A stretch of DNA of 64,000 nt from Dryocola sp051307055 (GCF_051307055.1 NZ_CP149994.1:2976001-3040000), one strand, 5' to 3'; positions 41,477 through 51,349 are shown, counted from the stretch's first letter. Made by a program: numbers and translations. Notes: generated by a model from the sequence alone, not told the origin.

Positions 41477-42136
41477 TTATTTTTGCAGGCGTGCCGCCGC
41501 GCGTTTATGGCGGATTATCTCAATGACGCCGGGCAATACCGACAGCAGGATAATCGCCACAATCAGCAGCTTCAGGTTTTCCTGCACAATCGGCAAATCA
41601 CCGAACAGGTAACCGGCATAGGTAAACAGCAGCACCCACAGCAGCGCCCCAACGACGTTATACATCGCAAAATGGCGGTAGGACATATGCCCCATGCCCG
41701 CGACAAACGGTGCGAAGGTTCGCACAATCGGAACGAAGCGCGCGAGGATAATCGTTTTTCCGCCGTGACGCTCGTAAAAAGCGTGCGTTTTGTCGAGATA
41801 GCTGCGACGGAAGATCTTCGAGTCGGGATTGCTGAAGAGTTTTTCGCCAAACAGCCGCCCGATAGTGTAGTTCACGGCGTCACCGACAATCGCGGCAATC
41901 ACCATCAAAATAACCATGGTATGCACGCTCAGATCGTTGGTCGGCAGCGCGGCAAGCGCCCCGGCCACGAACAGCAGGGAATCGCCCGGCAGGAAGGGGG
42001 TAACCACCAGACCCGTTTCGCAAAACAGAATCGCAAACAGAATCGCGTAAACCCAGATACCATATTGCGCGACCAGCTCCGCCAGATGCACATCAATATG
42101 CAAAATAAAATCAACGATAAAGCGGATAAAATCCAT
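41477..42136 (-). CDS. dedA: DedA family inner-membrane protein
   Basis: This 219-residue membrane protein is the enteric DedA itself. ARFVPIVRTFAPFVAGMGHM is the conserved family motif with essential Arg residues, and FCETGLVVTPFLPGDSLLFVAG precedes it. DedA-family proteins are involved in membrane lipid (undecaprenyl or phospholipid) flipping and proton-motive-force homeostasis. It follows truA by 28 bp. Confidence 0.94.
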   Translation of the reverse strand: MDFIRFIVDFILHIDVHLAELVAQYGIWVYAILFAILFCETGLVVTPFLPGDSLLFVAGALAALPTNDLSVHTMVILMVIAAIVGDAVNYTIGRLFGEKLFSNPDSKIFRRSYLDKTHAFYERHGGKTIILARFVPIVRTFAPFVAGMGHMSYRHFAMYNVVGALLWVLLFTYAGYLFGDLPIVQENLKLLIVAIILLSVLPGVIEIIRHKRAAARLQK

Positions 42137-42164
42137 AGTGATTTACCTTTCTCGACTGCATCAG

Positions 42165-42977
42165 TCAGCTCAAAAACAGCGGGCCCATAGGGGGTGCGGG
42201 TAACGCAAAACGTTCCGGATAATCTACGGACACCAGGTATAAGCCTTCTGCTTTGCCGGTTGCTGCCGCAAGCTTGCGATCCTTGGCCGCCAGCAGCTCC
42301 GCCATCCACCCTTCCGCCTGGTTACCGCAGCCGATTTCCATCAGGCTTCCGACAATGTTTCGCACCATATGATGGACAAAAGCGTTCGCTTTGATATCCA
42401 CCACCACATAAGCGCCGTAGCGAGTGACGTTGATGTGCATCAGGTTGCGCCACGGCGTGCGCGACTGGCACTGCACCGCACGGAACGAGGTAAAGTCGTT
42501 CTCGCCCAGCAGGCACTGCGCGGCGCGGTGCATCCGATCGGCATCTAAAGGATGATAAAAATGCGTCACCCCTTGTGCGAGCACCGCCGGACGCAGCCGC
42601 TGGTTATAAATAATATAGCGATAGCGGCGCGCCGTTGCGCTGAAACGGGCGTGAAAATCGTCCGGCACAGCTTTAACCCACCGCACCGCGATGTCACCAG
42701 GCAAATTCGCATTTACGCCCAATGTCCACGCCGCATCTTTACGCTGCATACGCGTTTCGAAGTGCACAACCTGACCGGTGGCGTGAACGCCTGCGTCGGT
42801 GCGACCGGCGCAGAAGACGTTAACCGGCTCGTTTGCCACTTTAGAAAGGGCTTTTTCAAGCTTCTCCTGCACGCTGCGCACTTCATTCTGGCGCTGCCAG
42901 CCGTAATATTTACTGCCGTCGTACTCAATGCCGAGCGCAATCTTCTTAAGCGGGATTTGGGACAACTCGTCGGACAT
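42165..42977 (-). CDS. truA: tRNA pseudouridine(38-40) synthase
   Basis: TruA makes pseudouridine at positions 38-40 of the tRNA anticodon arm. The 270 residues contain the catalytic Asp61 in CAGRTDAGVHATGQV and the family segment FVHHMVRNIVGSLMEIG. The start overlaps the usg stop by one base, and truA follows usg in the same operon, as in E. coli. Confidence 0.97.
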   Translation of the reverse strand: MSDELSQIPLKKIALGIEYDGSKYYGWQRQNEVRSVQEKLEKALSKVANEPVNVFCAGRTDAGVHATGQVVHFETRMQRKDAAWTLGVNANLPGDIAVRWVKAVPDDFHARFSATARRYRYIIYNQRLRPAVLAQGVTHFYHPLDADRMHRAAQCLLGENDFTSFRAVQCQSRTPWRNLMHINVTRYGAYVVVDIKANAFVHHMVRNIVGSLMEIGCGNQAEGWMAELLAAKDRKLAAATGKAEGLYLVSVDYPERFALPAPPMGPLFLS

Positions 42978-43990
42978 TAGTACATATACTCCTGCACTAA
43001 TTTTTCAGCCGTTTTCATCGCCATCAGCGCGCCGCCGAAACGGACGTTATCCGCCACGGACCAGAACTGGATCTGCTCAGGCATGCCGTAATCGTTTTGC
43101 ACGCAGCCCACCGAGAGATGAGCGCTGCCGGAAGCATCAGAAACCTGCGTCGGGAACTCGCCCTCCTCCGACAGTTCAAGATCTTCAGCCTGGCCAAACG
43201 CATCGCGGGCCTCTTCCGCCGCCAGCGGGCGCATCGCTTCAAAGTTAACCATCTGCGCATGGCCGTAGAAGATCGGCGCCTGTACGTAGCTTGCGGAAAT
43301 CGGCAGGGCATCGTCCTGCAGCACTTTACGCACTTCGTTAACCAGACGACGCTCCGCGCGCACGCTGCCTTCGGCGTCCGGCACCAGCGGCAGCATGTTG
43401 AACGCCAGCTGGCGGCCGAACAAATCGTTTTCATCAATCGGCATACCGTTAAGCAGACGGGCGCTCTGCCCCGCCAGCGCGTCAACGGCAACTTTACCGC
43501 GCGCGGACGCCGCCAGCAGGTTAGTCACCTGAATGCGCGATAATCCGCCCTGCTCAATCAGCGGCTTCAGCGCCGTCAGCAGCTGGCTGGTCAGGCTATC
43601 CGCCACGGCAACCAGGTTACGATTACGGTAATCGCCGAGCACAAACGGGTTAACATCCGGCACCACTAACGGCACGTCTGGTTCAAGGGCAAACAGGCCG
43701 CTTGAGTCAATCACCAGGCAGCCCGCATTGGCGGCCTCGTCGGCGTAACGCGCGGAAGCTTCAGCGCCCGCGACGAAAAAGGCCAGCTGCGCCTGCGTCC
43801 AGTCAAACGCTTCGGCATCCTGCACCATTACCGTTTTACCTTCATAACGCAGATTTTCCCCGGCGCTTTCGCTGCGGGCGAGGGCATACAATTCACCAAC
43901 CGGGAACTGGCGCTCGGCGAGCAGTTCAAGAACAGCCGCGCCTACGGCACCCGTGGCACCTAAAACGGCAATATTCCAGCCTTCAGACAT
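42977..43990 (-). CDS. usg: Usg, aspartate-semialdehyde dehydrogenase-like protein
   Basis: This 337-residue protein is related to aspartate-beta-semialdehyde dehydrogenase (GATGAVGAAVLELLAERQFP is the nucleotide-binding loop). It lacks the standard active-site Cys context: the segment reads VTNLLAASARGKVAVDALAGQ, with no Cys where the Asd family has one. It is therefore probably not a functional Asd, and its role is unknown. It lies 70 bp after pdxB in the pdxB-usg-truA-dedA order. Confidence 0.92.
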   Translation of the reverse strand: MSEGWNIAVLGATGAVGAAVLELLAERQFPVGELYALARSESAGENLRYEGKTVMVQDAEAFDWTQAQLAFFVAGAEASARYADEAANAGCLVIDSSGLFALEPDVPLVVPDVNPFVLGDYRNRNLVAVADSLTSQLLTALKPLIEQGGLSRIQVTNLLAASARGKVAVDALAGQSARLLNGMPIDENDLFGRQLAFNMLPLVPDAEGSVRAERRLVNEVRKVLQDDALPISASYVQAPIFYGHAQMVNFEAMRPLAAEEARDAFGQAEDLELSEEGEFPTQVSDASGSAHLSVGCVQNDYGMPEQIQFWSVADNVRFGGALMAMKTAEKLVQEYMY

Positions 43991-44060
43991 GTTGGTTTAC
44001 TCCAGACTTAAAAAACAGCGTCCGGCCGGGAACAGACTCCGGCAGGACAGAAGATTAGGG

Positions 44061-45197
44061 TTAGCGGGCGGTGTGATAAACCGCGCTGAAGCCCAGGTTT
44101 TGCAGAGTAGTCGCCGCGCTTTCATCATCGCACTGAATATAAAGCGACGACCATTCGCGGCGCTCCTGATAATTTTTACGCAGCTTGTCGAACTCGCCCG
44201 GCTGACCGGCCACTTTGCGCAGCGGCGCGTCATCGCGGCGCACATCATACACCAGATGAACCAGTCTTTTGAGCGTGGCCTGATCGAGCGGGCCATGAAG
44301 CGTGATGCGGCCAAATTCCGGCGCCGGAAGCAGCGTGTCCAGCGCAACCTGCTGGCGTTGACCGATAAATTCGCTGAACGCTTCGAACACCTGCGTGGTG
44401 CCGCGCGCTTTGCCTTCCAGGGTATAACCTGCGATGTGCGGGGTGCCGATATCCACCAGCTTAAGCAGCTCGACGTTGAGTTCAGGCTCCGGCTCCCACA
44501 CGTCGAACACGACGCTAAGATCCTGCCCGTTTTTCAGGCACTTCAGCAGCGCGGCGTTATCCACCACCGCCCCACGACAGGCGTTGATTAACACAGCGCC
44601 AGGTTTAAGGCTTGAGATAAGCCGTTCATCGGCGAGATGCAGCGATTTATAAGGCCCCTCTTTGAACAGCGGCGTGTGGAACGTCAGCACGTCGGCTTCA
44701 CGCACCAGTTCTTCCAGCGGCTGGAAATCCCCTTCATCGCCGCGGTCCGCACGCGGCGGATCGCAAAGCAGCGTACGAACGCCAAAAGCTTCCAGCCGCG
44801 CCTGCAAACGTGAACCCACGTTACCTACGCCAACGATGCCAACGGTACGATCTGTCAGCCGGAAACCATCGCGTTCGGCCAGCATCAGCAGCGAGGAGAA
44901 AACATATTCCACTACGGCTATAGCGTTACAGCCGGGCGCGGCAGAAAACGCGATGCCCGCGCGCTCAAGGTAAGCTTCATCAACATGGTCGGTGCCCGCC
45001 GTAGCGGTTCCGACGAATTTGACGCCTTTACCCTCAAGCAAATCCGCGTTCACTTTAGTGACGGAACGCACCATTAAAGCTTGCGCATCGGCAAGCTCGG
45101 CTAGCGGGATCGGGCGGCCTGGAACGGCGGTGACATCGCCCAGACGACTAAACAATTCGCGGGCATAGGGCATATTTTCATCAACGAGGATTTTCAC
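44061..45197 (-). CDS. pdxB: Erythronate-4-phosphate dehydrogenase
   Basis: PdxB oxidises 4-phosphoerythronate in the pyridoxal phosphate pathway. The 378 residues have the D-2-hydroxyacid dehydrogenase fold: GIVGVGNVGSRL is the NAD loop, and NACRGAVVD and a His in IGTPHIAGYT belong to the active site. A C-terminal DUF3410 dimerisation domain ends the protein. It is divergent from flk. Confidence 0.96.
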   Translation of the reverse strand: MKILVDENMPYARELFSRLGDVTAVPGRPIPLAELADAQALMVRSVTKVNADLLEGKGVKFVGTATAGTDHVDEAYLERAGIAFSAAPGCNAIAVVEYVFSSLLMLAERDGFRLTDRTVGIVGVGNVGSRLQARLEAFGVRTLLCDPPRADRGDEGDFQPLEELVREADVLTFHTPLFKEGPYKSLHLADERLISSLKPGAVLINACRGAVVDNAALLKCLKNGQDLSVVFDVWEPEPELNVELLKLVDIGTPHIAGYTLEGKARGTTQVFEAFSEFIGQRQQVALDTLLPAPEFGRITLHGPLDQATLKRLVHLVYDVRRDDAPLRKVAGQPGEFDKLRKNYQERREWSSLYIQCDDESAATTLQNLGFSAVYHTAR

Positions 45198-45319
45198 GTT
45201 AGCTACCTGTCTGTTAATCGTCGAGAATAAGCCGGATAGTGTGCCATAATCTGGCGTCCGGGCATAACGAACTACCGTGTAATGTTTTGTCGCTCAACAG
45301 GTCTGATTAAGGAAAAGTC

Positions 45320-46327
45320 ATGCAACCCATTCAGGGGGCCACGCCTCGCCCTCCGGGAGAACCCGCTCCCGCGCCTTCCGCTGCAGGCGAGTTACCGCTG
45401 TCATCTCAACAACGTACCGTGCTGGAACGGCTGATTACCCGCATCGTTGCGCTTAGCCAGCTGCAGAGCGCTGAGGTATGGGCCGGGGTCAAACACGATC
45501 TGGGACTAAAGAACGAGATGCCGCTGCTCTCGCGCCATTTTCCGGCCGCCGAGCAAAATCTTAACCAGCGCCTAGCTGGCGTGCAGACTACGCACGCCAC
45601 GCGCCAGATTGTGCAGCAGCTCAGCGACCTGCTGCCGCAGGGAAATAATCGCCAGGCCGTAAGCGACTATATTCGCCGTGAGTTCGGCCAGAGCGCGCTC
45701 AGCCAGCTTACGCCGCAGCAGTTAAAAAGCGTACTCACGCTGCTGCAAAATAACCAGTTAACCATTCCACAGCCGCAGCAGCGCCCGGCCACCGACCGTC
45801 CTCTGCTGCCTGCGGAACATAGCGCGCTGAATCAGCAGGTGGCGAAGCTCACCGCTGCAACGGGTGAATCAGGAAAGCTTATCTGGCAGTCCATGCTGGA
45901 GCTGTCCGGCGTGAAGAGCGGCGAGCTGATACCGGCGAAACACTTTACGCTGCTGACCACCTGGCTGCAGGCGCGCCAGACGTTAAGCCAGCAAGCCGCT
46001 CCTACCTTGCACGCCGTGCAGGCCGCGTTAAAACAGCCTTTAGAGCCCGCGGAGTGGAAAGAGATAACGGATTATTCGCAGCAGCGTTTTCAGGCCACGC
46101 CGCAGACGCTGCTGACTACCGCCCAGGTGCAGGATATTTTGAATCAGGTGTTTTTGAAGCGAGCCGAGCGCCAGCAGGCGGCAACGCTTGAGGTGCAGAA
46201 TATCCAGCCAATCTACAGCCCGTTTATCGCGCCGTTCGTGGAGCCGTTTAAAGCTATCTCGGCACGGCCAGGGCTGGCGTTAATGGCGCTGATTATAGTG
46301 ATGATATTGTTCTGGATAGTGGTTTAA
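45320..46327 (+). CDS. flk: Flk, flagella assembly regulatory membrane protein
   Basis: This 335-residue protein has a Pro/Ala-rich N-terminus, a Gln-rich soluble body and one C-terminal membrane anchor (LALMALIIVMILFWIVV). In Salmonella, Flk links flagellar P/L-ring assembly to FlgM secretion; it is retained in E. coli. It is divergent from pdxB and ends at a strong terminator. Confidence 0.9.
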   Translation: MQPIQGATPRPPGEPAPAPSAAGELPLSSQQRTVLERLITRIVALSQLQSAEVWAGVKHDLGLKNEMPLLSRHFPAAEQNLNQRLAGVQTTHATRQIVQQLSDLLPQGNNRQAVSDYIRREFGQSALSQLTPQQLKSVLTLLQNNQLTIPQPQQRPATDRPLLPAEHSALNQQVAKLTAATGESGKLIWQSMLELSGVKSGELIPAKHFTLLTTWLQARQTLSQQAAPTLHAVQAALKQPLEPAEWKEITDYSQQRFQATPQTLLTTAQVQDILNQVFLKRAERQQAATLEVQNIQPIYSPFIAPFVEPFKAISARPGLALMALIIVMILFWIVV

Positions 46328-46332
46328 AAGGG

Positions 46333-46357
46333 TCCCCCTCCGCCCGAGGGGGATTTT
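46333..46357 (+). terminator. Terminator after flk
   Basis: TCCCCCTC (46333-46340) and GAGGGGGA (46346-46353) form an 8-bp GC-rich stem followed by TTTTC. It lies 6 bp after the flk stop. A weaker repeat-like segment (GCGATAAGC at 46366-46374 and GCTATCGCTTATC at 46404-46416) follows before the yfcJ stop. Confidence 0.85.
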
Positions 46358-46439
46358 CGCAAGTGCGATAAGCAACCCGCCACCCGTCACAAGCGGCCTG
46401 ATGGCGCTATCGCTTATCAAACCGACAACAGCTTTGGCC

Positions 46440-47618
46440 TCACTTCCGGAAGGCCACAAGCGTCACCACAATTCCTGCCGCCGCAGAAATCGCGCCCGCC
46501 AGAAATACTGAAGGATAACCAAGCGAGGTCGCCAGCAGCCCCGTTAGCGGCCCGGTAATGCCGTATGAAATATCCTGAAACGCGGCATAGCCGCCCAGCG
46601 CCGTGCCGCGCACCTGGGCAGGCACGCGTTTTACCACCTCAACGCCCAGCGCCGGGAAGATTAACGAGCAGCCGCAGCCGGTTAAGGCCGCGCCTGACAG
46701 GGCAACCCAGGCAACGGGAGCCTGCCAAAGCAGCGTCAGGCCGATTGTCTCAATAGCTAACGAAACCAGCGCCACGCGTACACCGCCAAAACGATCCGGC
46801 ATCCAGCCGAATAACAGGCGCATCAGCACAAAAGCTCCGCCAAAAGCGGTGAGCGTGAAGCCCGCCCACGCCCAGCCTTTTGAGCTGAAGTAGAGCGAGA
46901 CAAAAGTGCCGATAACGGCAAAACCGACGCCCTGCAAGGCTAATCCCAGCCCCGGTTGCCAGATAAGGCCGACTACGGCGAACAGCGACGGGCGCTCGCC
47001 TTTATGGGCTGGCACGGGCTTCACCCGTCCGTTAAACAGCCAGGCTACCAGCGGAAGCGCGATGGTTGTCACGGCCAGCGCGACAAAACCCCAGCGGCTG
47101 TTGAGCAGCAGTCCCAGCGGCGCGCCGGCCGCTAATGCGCCATAAATCGCCATGCCGTTCCACGACATCACTTTGCCGGAGCGAGCCGGTCCCACCAGCC
47201 CCATTCCCCACGTCAGCGTGCCGGTCAGCAGCTGGCTTTCGCCAAAGCCGAGAATAAGACGTCCGACAATCAGCAGGCCGAATTTAACGGCGGCTTCAAC
47301 GGGCAGCAGCGCCGCCAGCAGATAAGCAACGCCCGCCAGCGCGCAGGCAAACATGCCCTGCAGGGTTGAACGTTTCGCTCCCTGCCGATCGGCAATCCGC
47401 CCTGCGTAACCGCGCGTCAGGACCGTCGCCAGAAACTGAATGCCCACGGCGATGCCGACCATCATATTTCCGTAGCCAAGCTGCTGATGCACAAACAGAG
47501 GGATAACGGGCAGCGGCAGCCCGACGGTCATATAGGTCAGAAAGACCGCGAAAGTAATCTTAAATAAGGGTTTGTTAGCCGATGTCGGCTTTTTAAGATG
47601 AGATTCTGTTGCAGACAT
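46440..47618 (-). CDS. yfcJ: YfcJ, MFS transporter
   Basis: This 392-residue major facilitator protein matches E. coli YfcJ and has 12 hydrophobic segments. The motif-A-like loop GYAGRIADRQGAKRS follows segment 2. It is a YfcJ/YhhS-type drug:proton antiporter-like protein; YhhS confers glyphosate resistance in E. coli, but the natural substrate of YfcJ is unknown. It converges with flk. Confidence 0.9.
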   Translation of the reverse strand: MSATESHLKKPTSANKPLFKITFAVFLTYMTVGLPLPVIPLFVHQQLGYGNMMVGIAVGIQFLATVLTRGYAGRIADRQGAKRSTLQGMFACALAGVAYLLAALLPVEAAVKFGLLIVGRLILGFGESQLLTGTLTWGMGLVGPARSGKVMSWNGMAIYGALAAGAPLGLLLNSRWGFVALAVTTIALPLVAWLFNGRVKPVPAHKGERPSLFAVVGLIWQPGLGLALQGVGFAVIGTFVSLYFSSKGWAWAGFTLTAFGGAFVLMRLLFGWMPDRFGGVRVALVSLAIETIGLTLLWQAPVAWVALSGAALTGCGCSLIFPALGVEVVKRVPAQVRGTALGGYAAFQDISYGITGPLTGLLATSLGYPSVFLAGAISAAAGIVVTLVAFRK

Positions 47619-47803
47619 ACTGCTTACTCCATTAACAGCAGAGTAAGGCGGGGAGACAAGATACCGCGCCTCTCTATCTGATAGGTCAGATTAAAGGTGC
47701 GTTGGTTGACGTTGAACGCTTACGCATTATCGACAAGATAATGTTATGGCGGGCATAGTGCTGACAAACAGCCGCTTTGTCAATCTTCGTAAAGGCAAAA
47801 AAA

Positions 47804-47821
47804 GGGCGCCCAAAGGCGCCC
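47804..47821 (-). terminator. Terminator after fabB
   Basis: GGGCGCC (47804-47810) and GGCGCCC (47815-47821) form a 7-bp stem with a four-base loop. On the minus strand it is followed by seven T. It lies 20 bp after the fabB stop. Confidence 0.9.
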
Positions 47822-47841
47822 CGTTTGACAGCGTCAGCGAG

Positions 47842-49059
47842 TTACGCGTCGAGTTTGCGCATAACCAGGGTTGCGTTAGTGCCGCCAAAGCCGAAGCTGT
47901 TGGACATCACGGTGTGCAGCTTACGCTCGGTCGGTTCGGTTACGATATTCAGGCCTTTCGCCTGCTCGTCCATCTTTTCAATGTTGATGCTTGGGGCGAT
48001 AAAGCCGTGTTCCAGCATCAGCAGAGAGTAGATGGCTTCCTGAACGCCTGCGGCGCCCAGCGAGTGGCCGGTCATAGCTTTGGTCGCAGAGATAGCCGGG
48101 CTGTTGTCAGCGAACACTTCACGGATCGCGCCCAGCTCTTTCACGTCGCCTACCGGCGTAGAGGTGCCGTGGGAGTTCAGGTAGTCGACAGGGGTATCGA
48201 GGCCGTGCATCGCCATCTTCATGCAGCGCACCGCACCTTCACCGGATGGCGCAACCATGTCTGCGCCGTCGGACGTTGCGCCATAGCCAACGATCTCAGC
48301 ATAGATATGCGCGCCGCGAGCCAGGGCGTGTTCGAGTTCTTCAACCACAACCATGCCGCCGCCGCCCGCGATAACGAAACCGTCACGGTACTCGTCATAG
48401 GTACGGGAGGCTTTTTCCGGGGTCTCGTTGTATTTGGTGGACAGCGCGCCCATCGCGTCAAATTCGCAGGCCATTTCCCAGCCCAGCTCTTCGCCGCCGC
48501 CGGCAAATACGATGTCCTGTTTACCCAGCTGGATCTGCTCTACCGCGTTACCGATGCAGTGTGCAGACGTGGCGCATGCGGAGCTGATAGAGTAGTTCAC
48601 GCCGTGGATTTTAAACGGCGTGGCGAGGCAGGCGGAAACCGCTGAGCCCATCGCTTTGGTCACAACATAGGGACCCACCGCCTTCAGGCCGCGCGGGCTA
48701 CGCATGGCGTCCGCACCGAATACCTGCGCTTTAGATGAACCGCCGGAGCCGGCAATCAGGCCGACGCGCGGGTTGTTCTGGTAAACCTCTTCGCTCAGGC
48801 CAGCATCTGCGATAGCTTCCTGCATGGAAAGATAGGCATAGACAGAGGCATCGTTCATGAAACGAACCACTTTACGGTCAATCAAACCGGTGGTGTCCAG
48901 TTTGACGTTACCCCATACGTGGCTACGCATACCTGAATCTTTAAACTCTTCAGAGTAAGTGATCCCGGAGCGTCCTTCACGCAGAGATGCCAGGACTTCC
49001 TGCTGGTTATTACCGATGCTGGAAACGATGCCCAGGCCAGTAATCACTGCACGTTTCAT
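47842..49059 (-). CDS. fabB: 3-oxoacyl-[ACP] synthase I
   Basis: FabB condenses malonyl-ACP with acyl-ACP and is needed for unsaturated fatty acid synthesis. The 405 residues carry Cys162 in SISSACATSAHCIG and the two active-site histidines in SHGTSTPVGD and GHSLGAAGVQ. The gene has its own terminator and a FabR palindrome in the upstream region, fitting its known co-regulation with fabA. Confidence 0.98.
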   Translation of the reverse strand: MKRAVITGLGIVSSIGNNQQEVLASLREGRSGITYSEEFKDSGMRSHVWGNVKLDTTGLIDRKVVRFMNDASVYAYLSMQEAIADAGLSEEVYQNNPRVGLIAGSGGSSKAQVFGADAMRSPRGLKAVGPYVVTKAMGSAVSACLATPFKIHGVNYSISSACATSAHCIGNAVEQIQLGKQDIVFAGGGEELGWEMACEFDAMGALSTKYNETPEKASRTYDEYRDGFVIAGGGGMVVVEELEHALARGAHIYAEIVGYGATSDGADMVAPSGEGAVRCMKMAMHGLDTPVDYLNSHGTSTPVGDVKELGAIREVFADNSPAISATKAMTGHSLGAAGVQEAIYSLLMLEHGFIAPSINIEKMDEQAKGLNIVTEPTERKLHTVMSNSFGFGGTNATLVMRKLDA

Positions 49060-49105
49060 TCAATACCTCTTTCACTGCACTATTTAGGATTTCGACTGGC
49101 ACAAT

Positions 49106-49123
49106 AGCGTACACTTGTACGCC
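49106..49123. promoter_or_regulatory. FabR-type operator upstream of fabB
   Basis: GCGTAC (49107-49112) and GTACGC (49117-49122) are perfect inverted arms around ACTT; the sequence AGCGTACACTTGTACGCC fits the FabR recognition palindrome. It is 47-64 bp upstream of fabB. It is also about 95 bp before the mnmC start on the other strand. A clear FadR activator site was not found here. Confidence 0.78.
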
Positions 49124-49216
49124 GAACAAGTCCGATCAGCCAAATCGGCCCGAAATTTGCGCCGCTTCGCACACATCGTTACTATCGTTTCACCGCCTGC
49201 CAGACGAGCAACTTAC

Positions 49217-51217
49217 GTGAAACACTCCCCCATACAATCCGCCAGTCTTGACTTTAACGAAGAGGGTACACCTGTATCCCGAGAATTTAATGATGTGTAC
49301 TTCTCTAATGATAATGGACTGGAGGAAACTCGTTATGTCTTTCTGGAAGGAAATCGGCTCTCAGAGCGTTTCATAAACCACGCCCGCTCGCTCTTTGTCG
49401 TGGCCGAAAGCGGCTTTGGCACCGGCCTTAACTTTTTGACTTTATGGCAGGCTTTTGACGATTTCTGCACAAAACAGCCGCAGGCGGAGCTTCAGCGTCT
49501 TCATTTTATTAGTTTTGAAAAATTCCCGCTTACCGCCGCTGATTTACGCGCGGCGCACGGCCACTGGCCGGAGCTGGCGAAATTCGCCGAAGCGCTCCAG
49601 CAGCAATGGCCGCTCCCCGTTTCCGGCTGTCACCGACTTTTGCTGGCGCAGGGCCGCATCACGCTGGACCTGTGGTTTGGCGACATTAACGAACTGATAC
49701 CACACCTGGATGACACGCTGACGAATCAGGTCGACGCCTGGTTCCTGGACGGTTTTGCTCCATCGAAAAACCCGGATATGTGGACGCCGCAGCTGTTCAA
49801 CGCCATGGCGAAACTGGCCCGGCCCGGCGGCACGCTGGCAACCTTTACCTGCGCCGGATTCGTACGCCGTGGGCTGATCGACGCCGGTTTCACCATGACG
49901 AAAGCCAAAGGCTTCGGGCGCAAACGCACGATGTTAACCGGCGTGATGGAGCAGGCGCTTCCTTTCCAGCCTCGGGCGCCGTGGTATGCACGCCCCGCAG
50001 CCCAGGGAAAAGAGGTGGCGATTGTGGGCGGCGGCGTTGCCAGCGCCCTGCTCTCCCTTGCGCTGCTTCGTCGCGGCTGGCAGGTCACGCTTTACTGCGA
50101 AGATGACGCGCCCGCGCAAGGCGCGTCCGGCAATCGCCAGGGAGCGCTTTACCCGCTGCTAAGCACGCATGATGCCTCGCTGACGAATTTTTTCGCCGCG
50201 GCCTTTACCTTTGCCCGTCGCCTGTATGATTCGCTGCCCGTGGAGTTTGATCATGACTGGTGCGGCGTTACGCAGCTCGGCTGGGATGAAAGAAGCCGGC
50301 ATAAAATCGAGCAGATGCTAAGCCTGGCGTTTCCGCAGCCGCTTGCTCACGCGGTAGATGAAAAAATCGTTGCTGAAATCAGCGGGGTTGAAACAGGCTG
50401 CGGCGGCATCACCTATCCGCTGGGCGGTTGGTTATGCCCGGCGCAGCTTACCGCCGGCGCGCTGGCGCTGGCGCAGCGGCAAGGGCTGAAAGCGCATTAC
50501 CAGCATCGCGTTACGGCGCTGGATAAATCAGCCGATGGCTGGAAAGTCGCGTTTGCAGAACAGGCGCCGCAGCGGCACGCCGTAGTTGTGCTGGCAAACG
50601 GGCATAAAATTAATCGCTTTCTGCAAACCGAAAAGCTGCCGGTTTCCGCCGTCGGCGGCCAGGTCAGCCATATTCCCACCAGCGCATCGCTTGCAAAGCT
50701 CAGGCAGGTGCTCTGTTACGACGGTTATCTGACGCCGCTTAATCCGGAAAATCAGCAGCACTGCATCGGCGCAAGCTATCACCGCGGCACAGAAGATATG
50801 CGCTACAACGAAGCAGATCAGCAGCATAATCGCCAGCGCCTGATTAACTGTTTTCCGGATGAAGAATGGCCGCAGGAAGTGGACGTAACCGCCGGTGAAG
50901 CCCGCTGCGGCGTGCGCTGCGCCACACGCGACCATTTGCCAGCAATCGGCAGCGTACCGGATTATCACCGCACGCTGGAAAGCTACGCTGAACTGGTCAA
51001 TAAGAAAGATAACGCCGTCAGCGCGCCGGTCTGTGAGGATCTGTTTATGCTGGCAGGGCTGGGTTCGAGAGGCTTGTGTACCGCCCCGCTGGCGGCAGAG
51101 ATTCTGGCGGCGCAAATGAGCGATGAGCCGATCCCGCTTGATAGCGCAACGCTTGCGGCATTAAATCCGAATCGCTTCTGGGTGAGAAAGCTGCTGAAGG
51201 GAAAAGAAGTTCGTTAA
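49217..51217 (+). CDS. mnmC: Bifunctional tRNA 5-methylaminomethyl-2-thiouridine enzyme MnmC
   Basis: MnmC completes the mnm5s2U34 modification in certain tRNAs. The N-terminal methyltransferase domain (about 1-245, ESGFGTGLNFL as SAM loop, DAWFLDGFAPSKNPDMW) transfers methyl groups. The C-terminal FAD domain (VAIVGGGVASALLSLALLRR near 265) removes the carboxymethyl group. The GTG at 49217 gives 666 residues, near the 668 of E. coli; an open frame upstream to 49115 crosses the fabB promoter and is not conserved. It is divergent from fabB. Confidence 0.95.
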   Translation: MKHSPIQSASLDFNEEGTPVSREFNDVYFSNDNGLEETRYVFLEGNRLSERFINHARSLFVVAESGFGTGLNFLTLWQAFDDFCTKQPQAELQRLHFISFEKFPLTAADLRAAHGHWPELAKFAEALQQQWPLPVSGCHRLLLAQGRITLDLWFGDINELIPHLDDTLTNQVDAWFLDGFAPSKNPDMWTPQLFNAMAKLARPGGTLATFTCAGFVRRGLIDAGFTMTKAKGFGRKRTMLTGVMEQALPFQPRAPWYARPAAQGKEVAIVGGGVASALLSLALLRRGWQVTLYCEDDAPAQGASGNRQGALYPLLSTHDASLTNFFAAAFTFARRLYDSLPVEFDHDWCGVTQLGWDERSRHKIEQMLSLAFPQPLAHAVDEKIVAEISGVETGCGGITYPLGGWLCPAQLTAGALALAQRQGLKAHYQHRVTALDKSADGWKVAFAEQAPQRHAVVVLANGHKINRFLQTEKLPVSAVGGQVSHIPTSASLAKLRQVLCYDGYLTPLNPENQQHCIGASYHRGTEDMRYNEADQQHNRQRLINCFPDEEWPQEVDVTAGEARCGVRCATRDHLPAIGSVPDYHRTLESYAELVNKKDNAVSAPVCEDLFMLAGLGSRGLCTAPLAAEILAAQMSDEPIPLDSATLAALNPNRFWVRKLLKGKEVR

Positions 51218-51220
51218 TTT

Positions 51221-51282
51221 TGTCGGGTGGCGCCGGTTGTCGGGTGGCGCCGGTTGTCGGGTGACGCTTGCGCTTACCCGAC
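51221..51282. repeat. REP-type element with a tandem duplication of its left part
   Basis: A 17-bp unit TGTCGGGTGGCGCCGGT occurs twice in perfect tandem (51221-51237, 51238-51254), directly followed by a related full hairpin, GTCGGGT (51256-51262) with ACCCGAC (51276-51282). A further GTAGGACGGATAAG segment (51311-51324) looks like a degraded second REP. It lies between the convergent ends of mnmC and yfcL. Confidence 0.75.
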
Positions 51283-51349
51283 CTACAAAATTTTCAGTCT
51301 CGCATGTTTTGTAGGACGGATAAGTAAGCGCCATTCACCGCAGTCTGGC

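Noticed and set aside
42977..43990. A functional aspartate-semialdehyde dehydrogenase
   Set aside because: The fold is right, but the active-site Cys context is absent and position and sequence match Usg.
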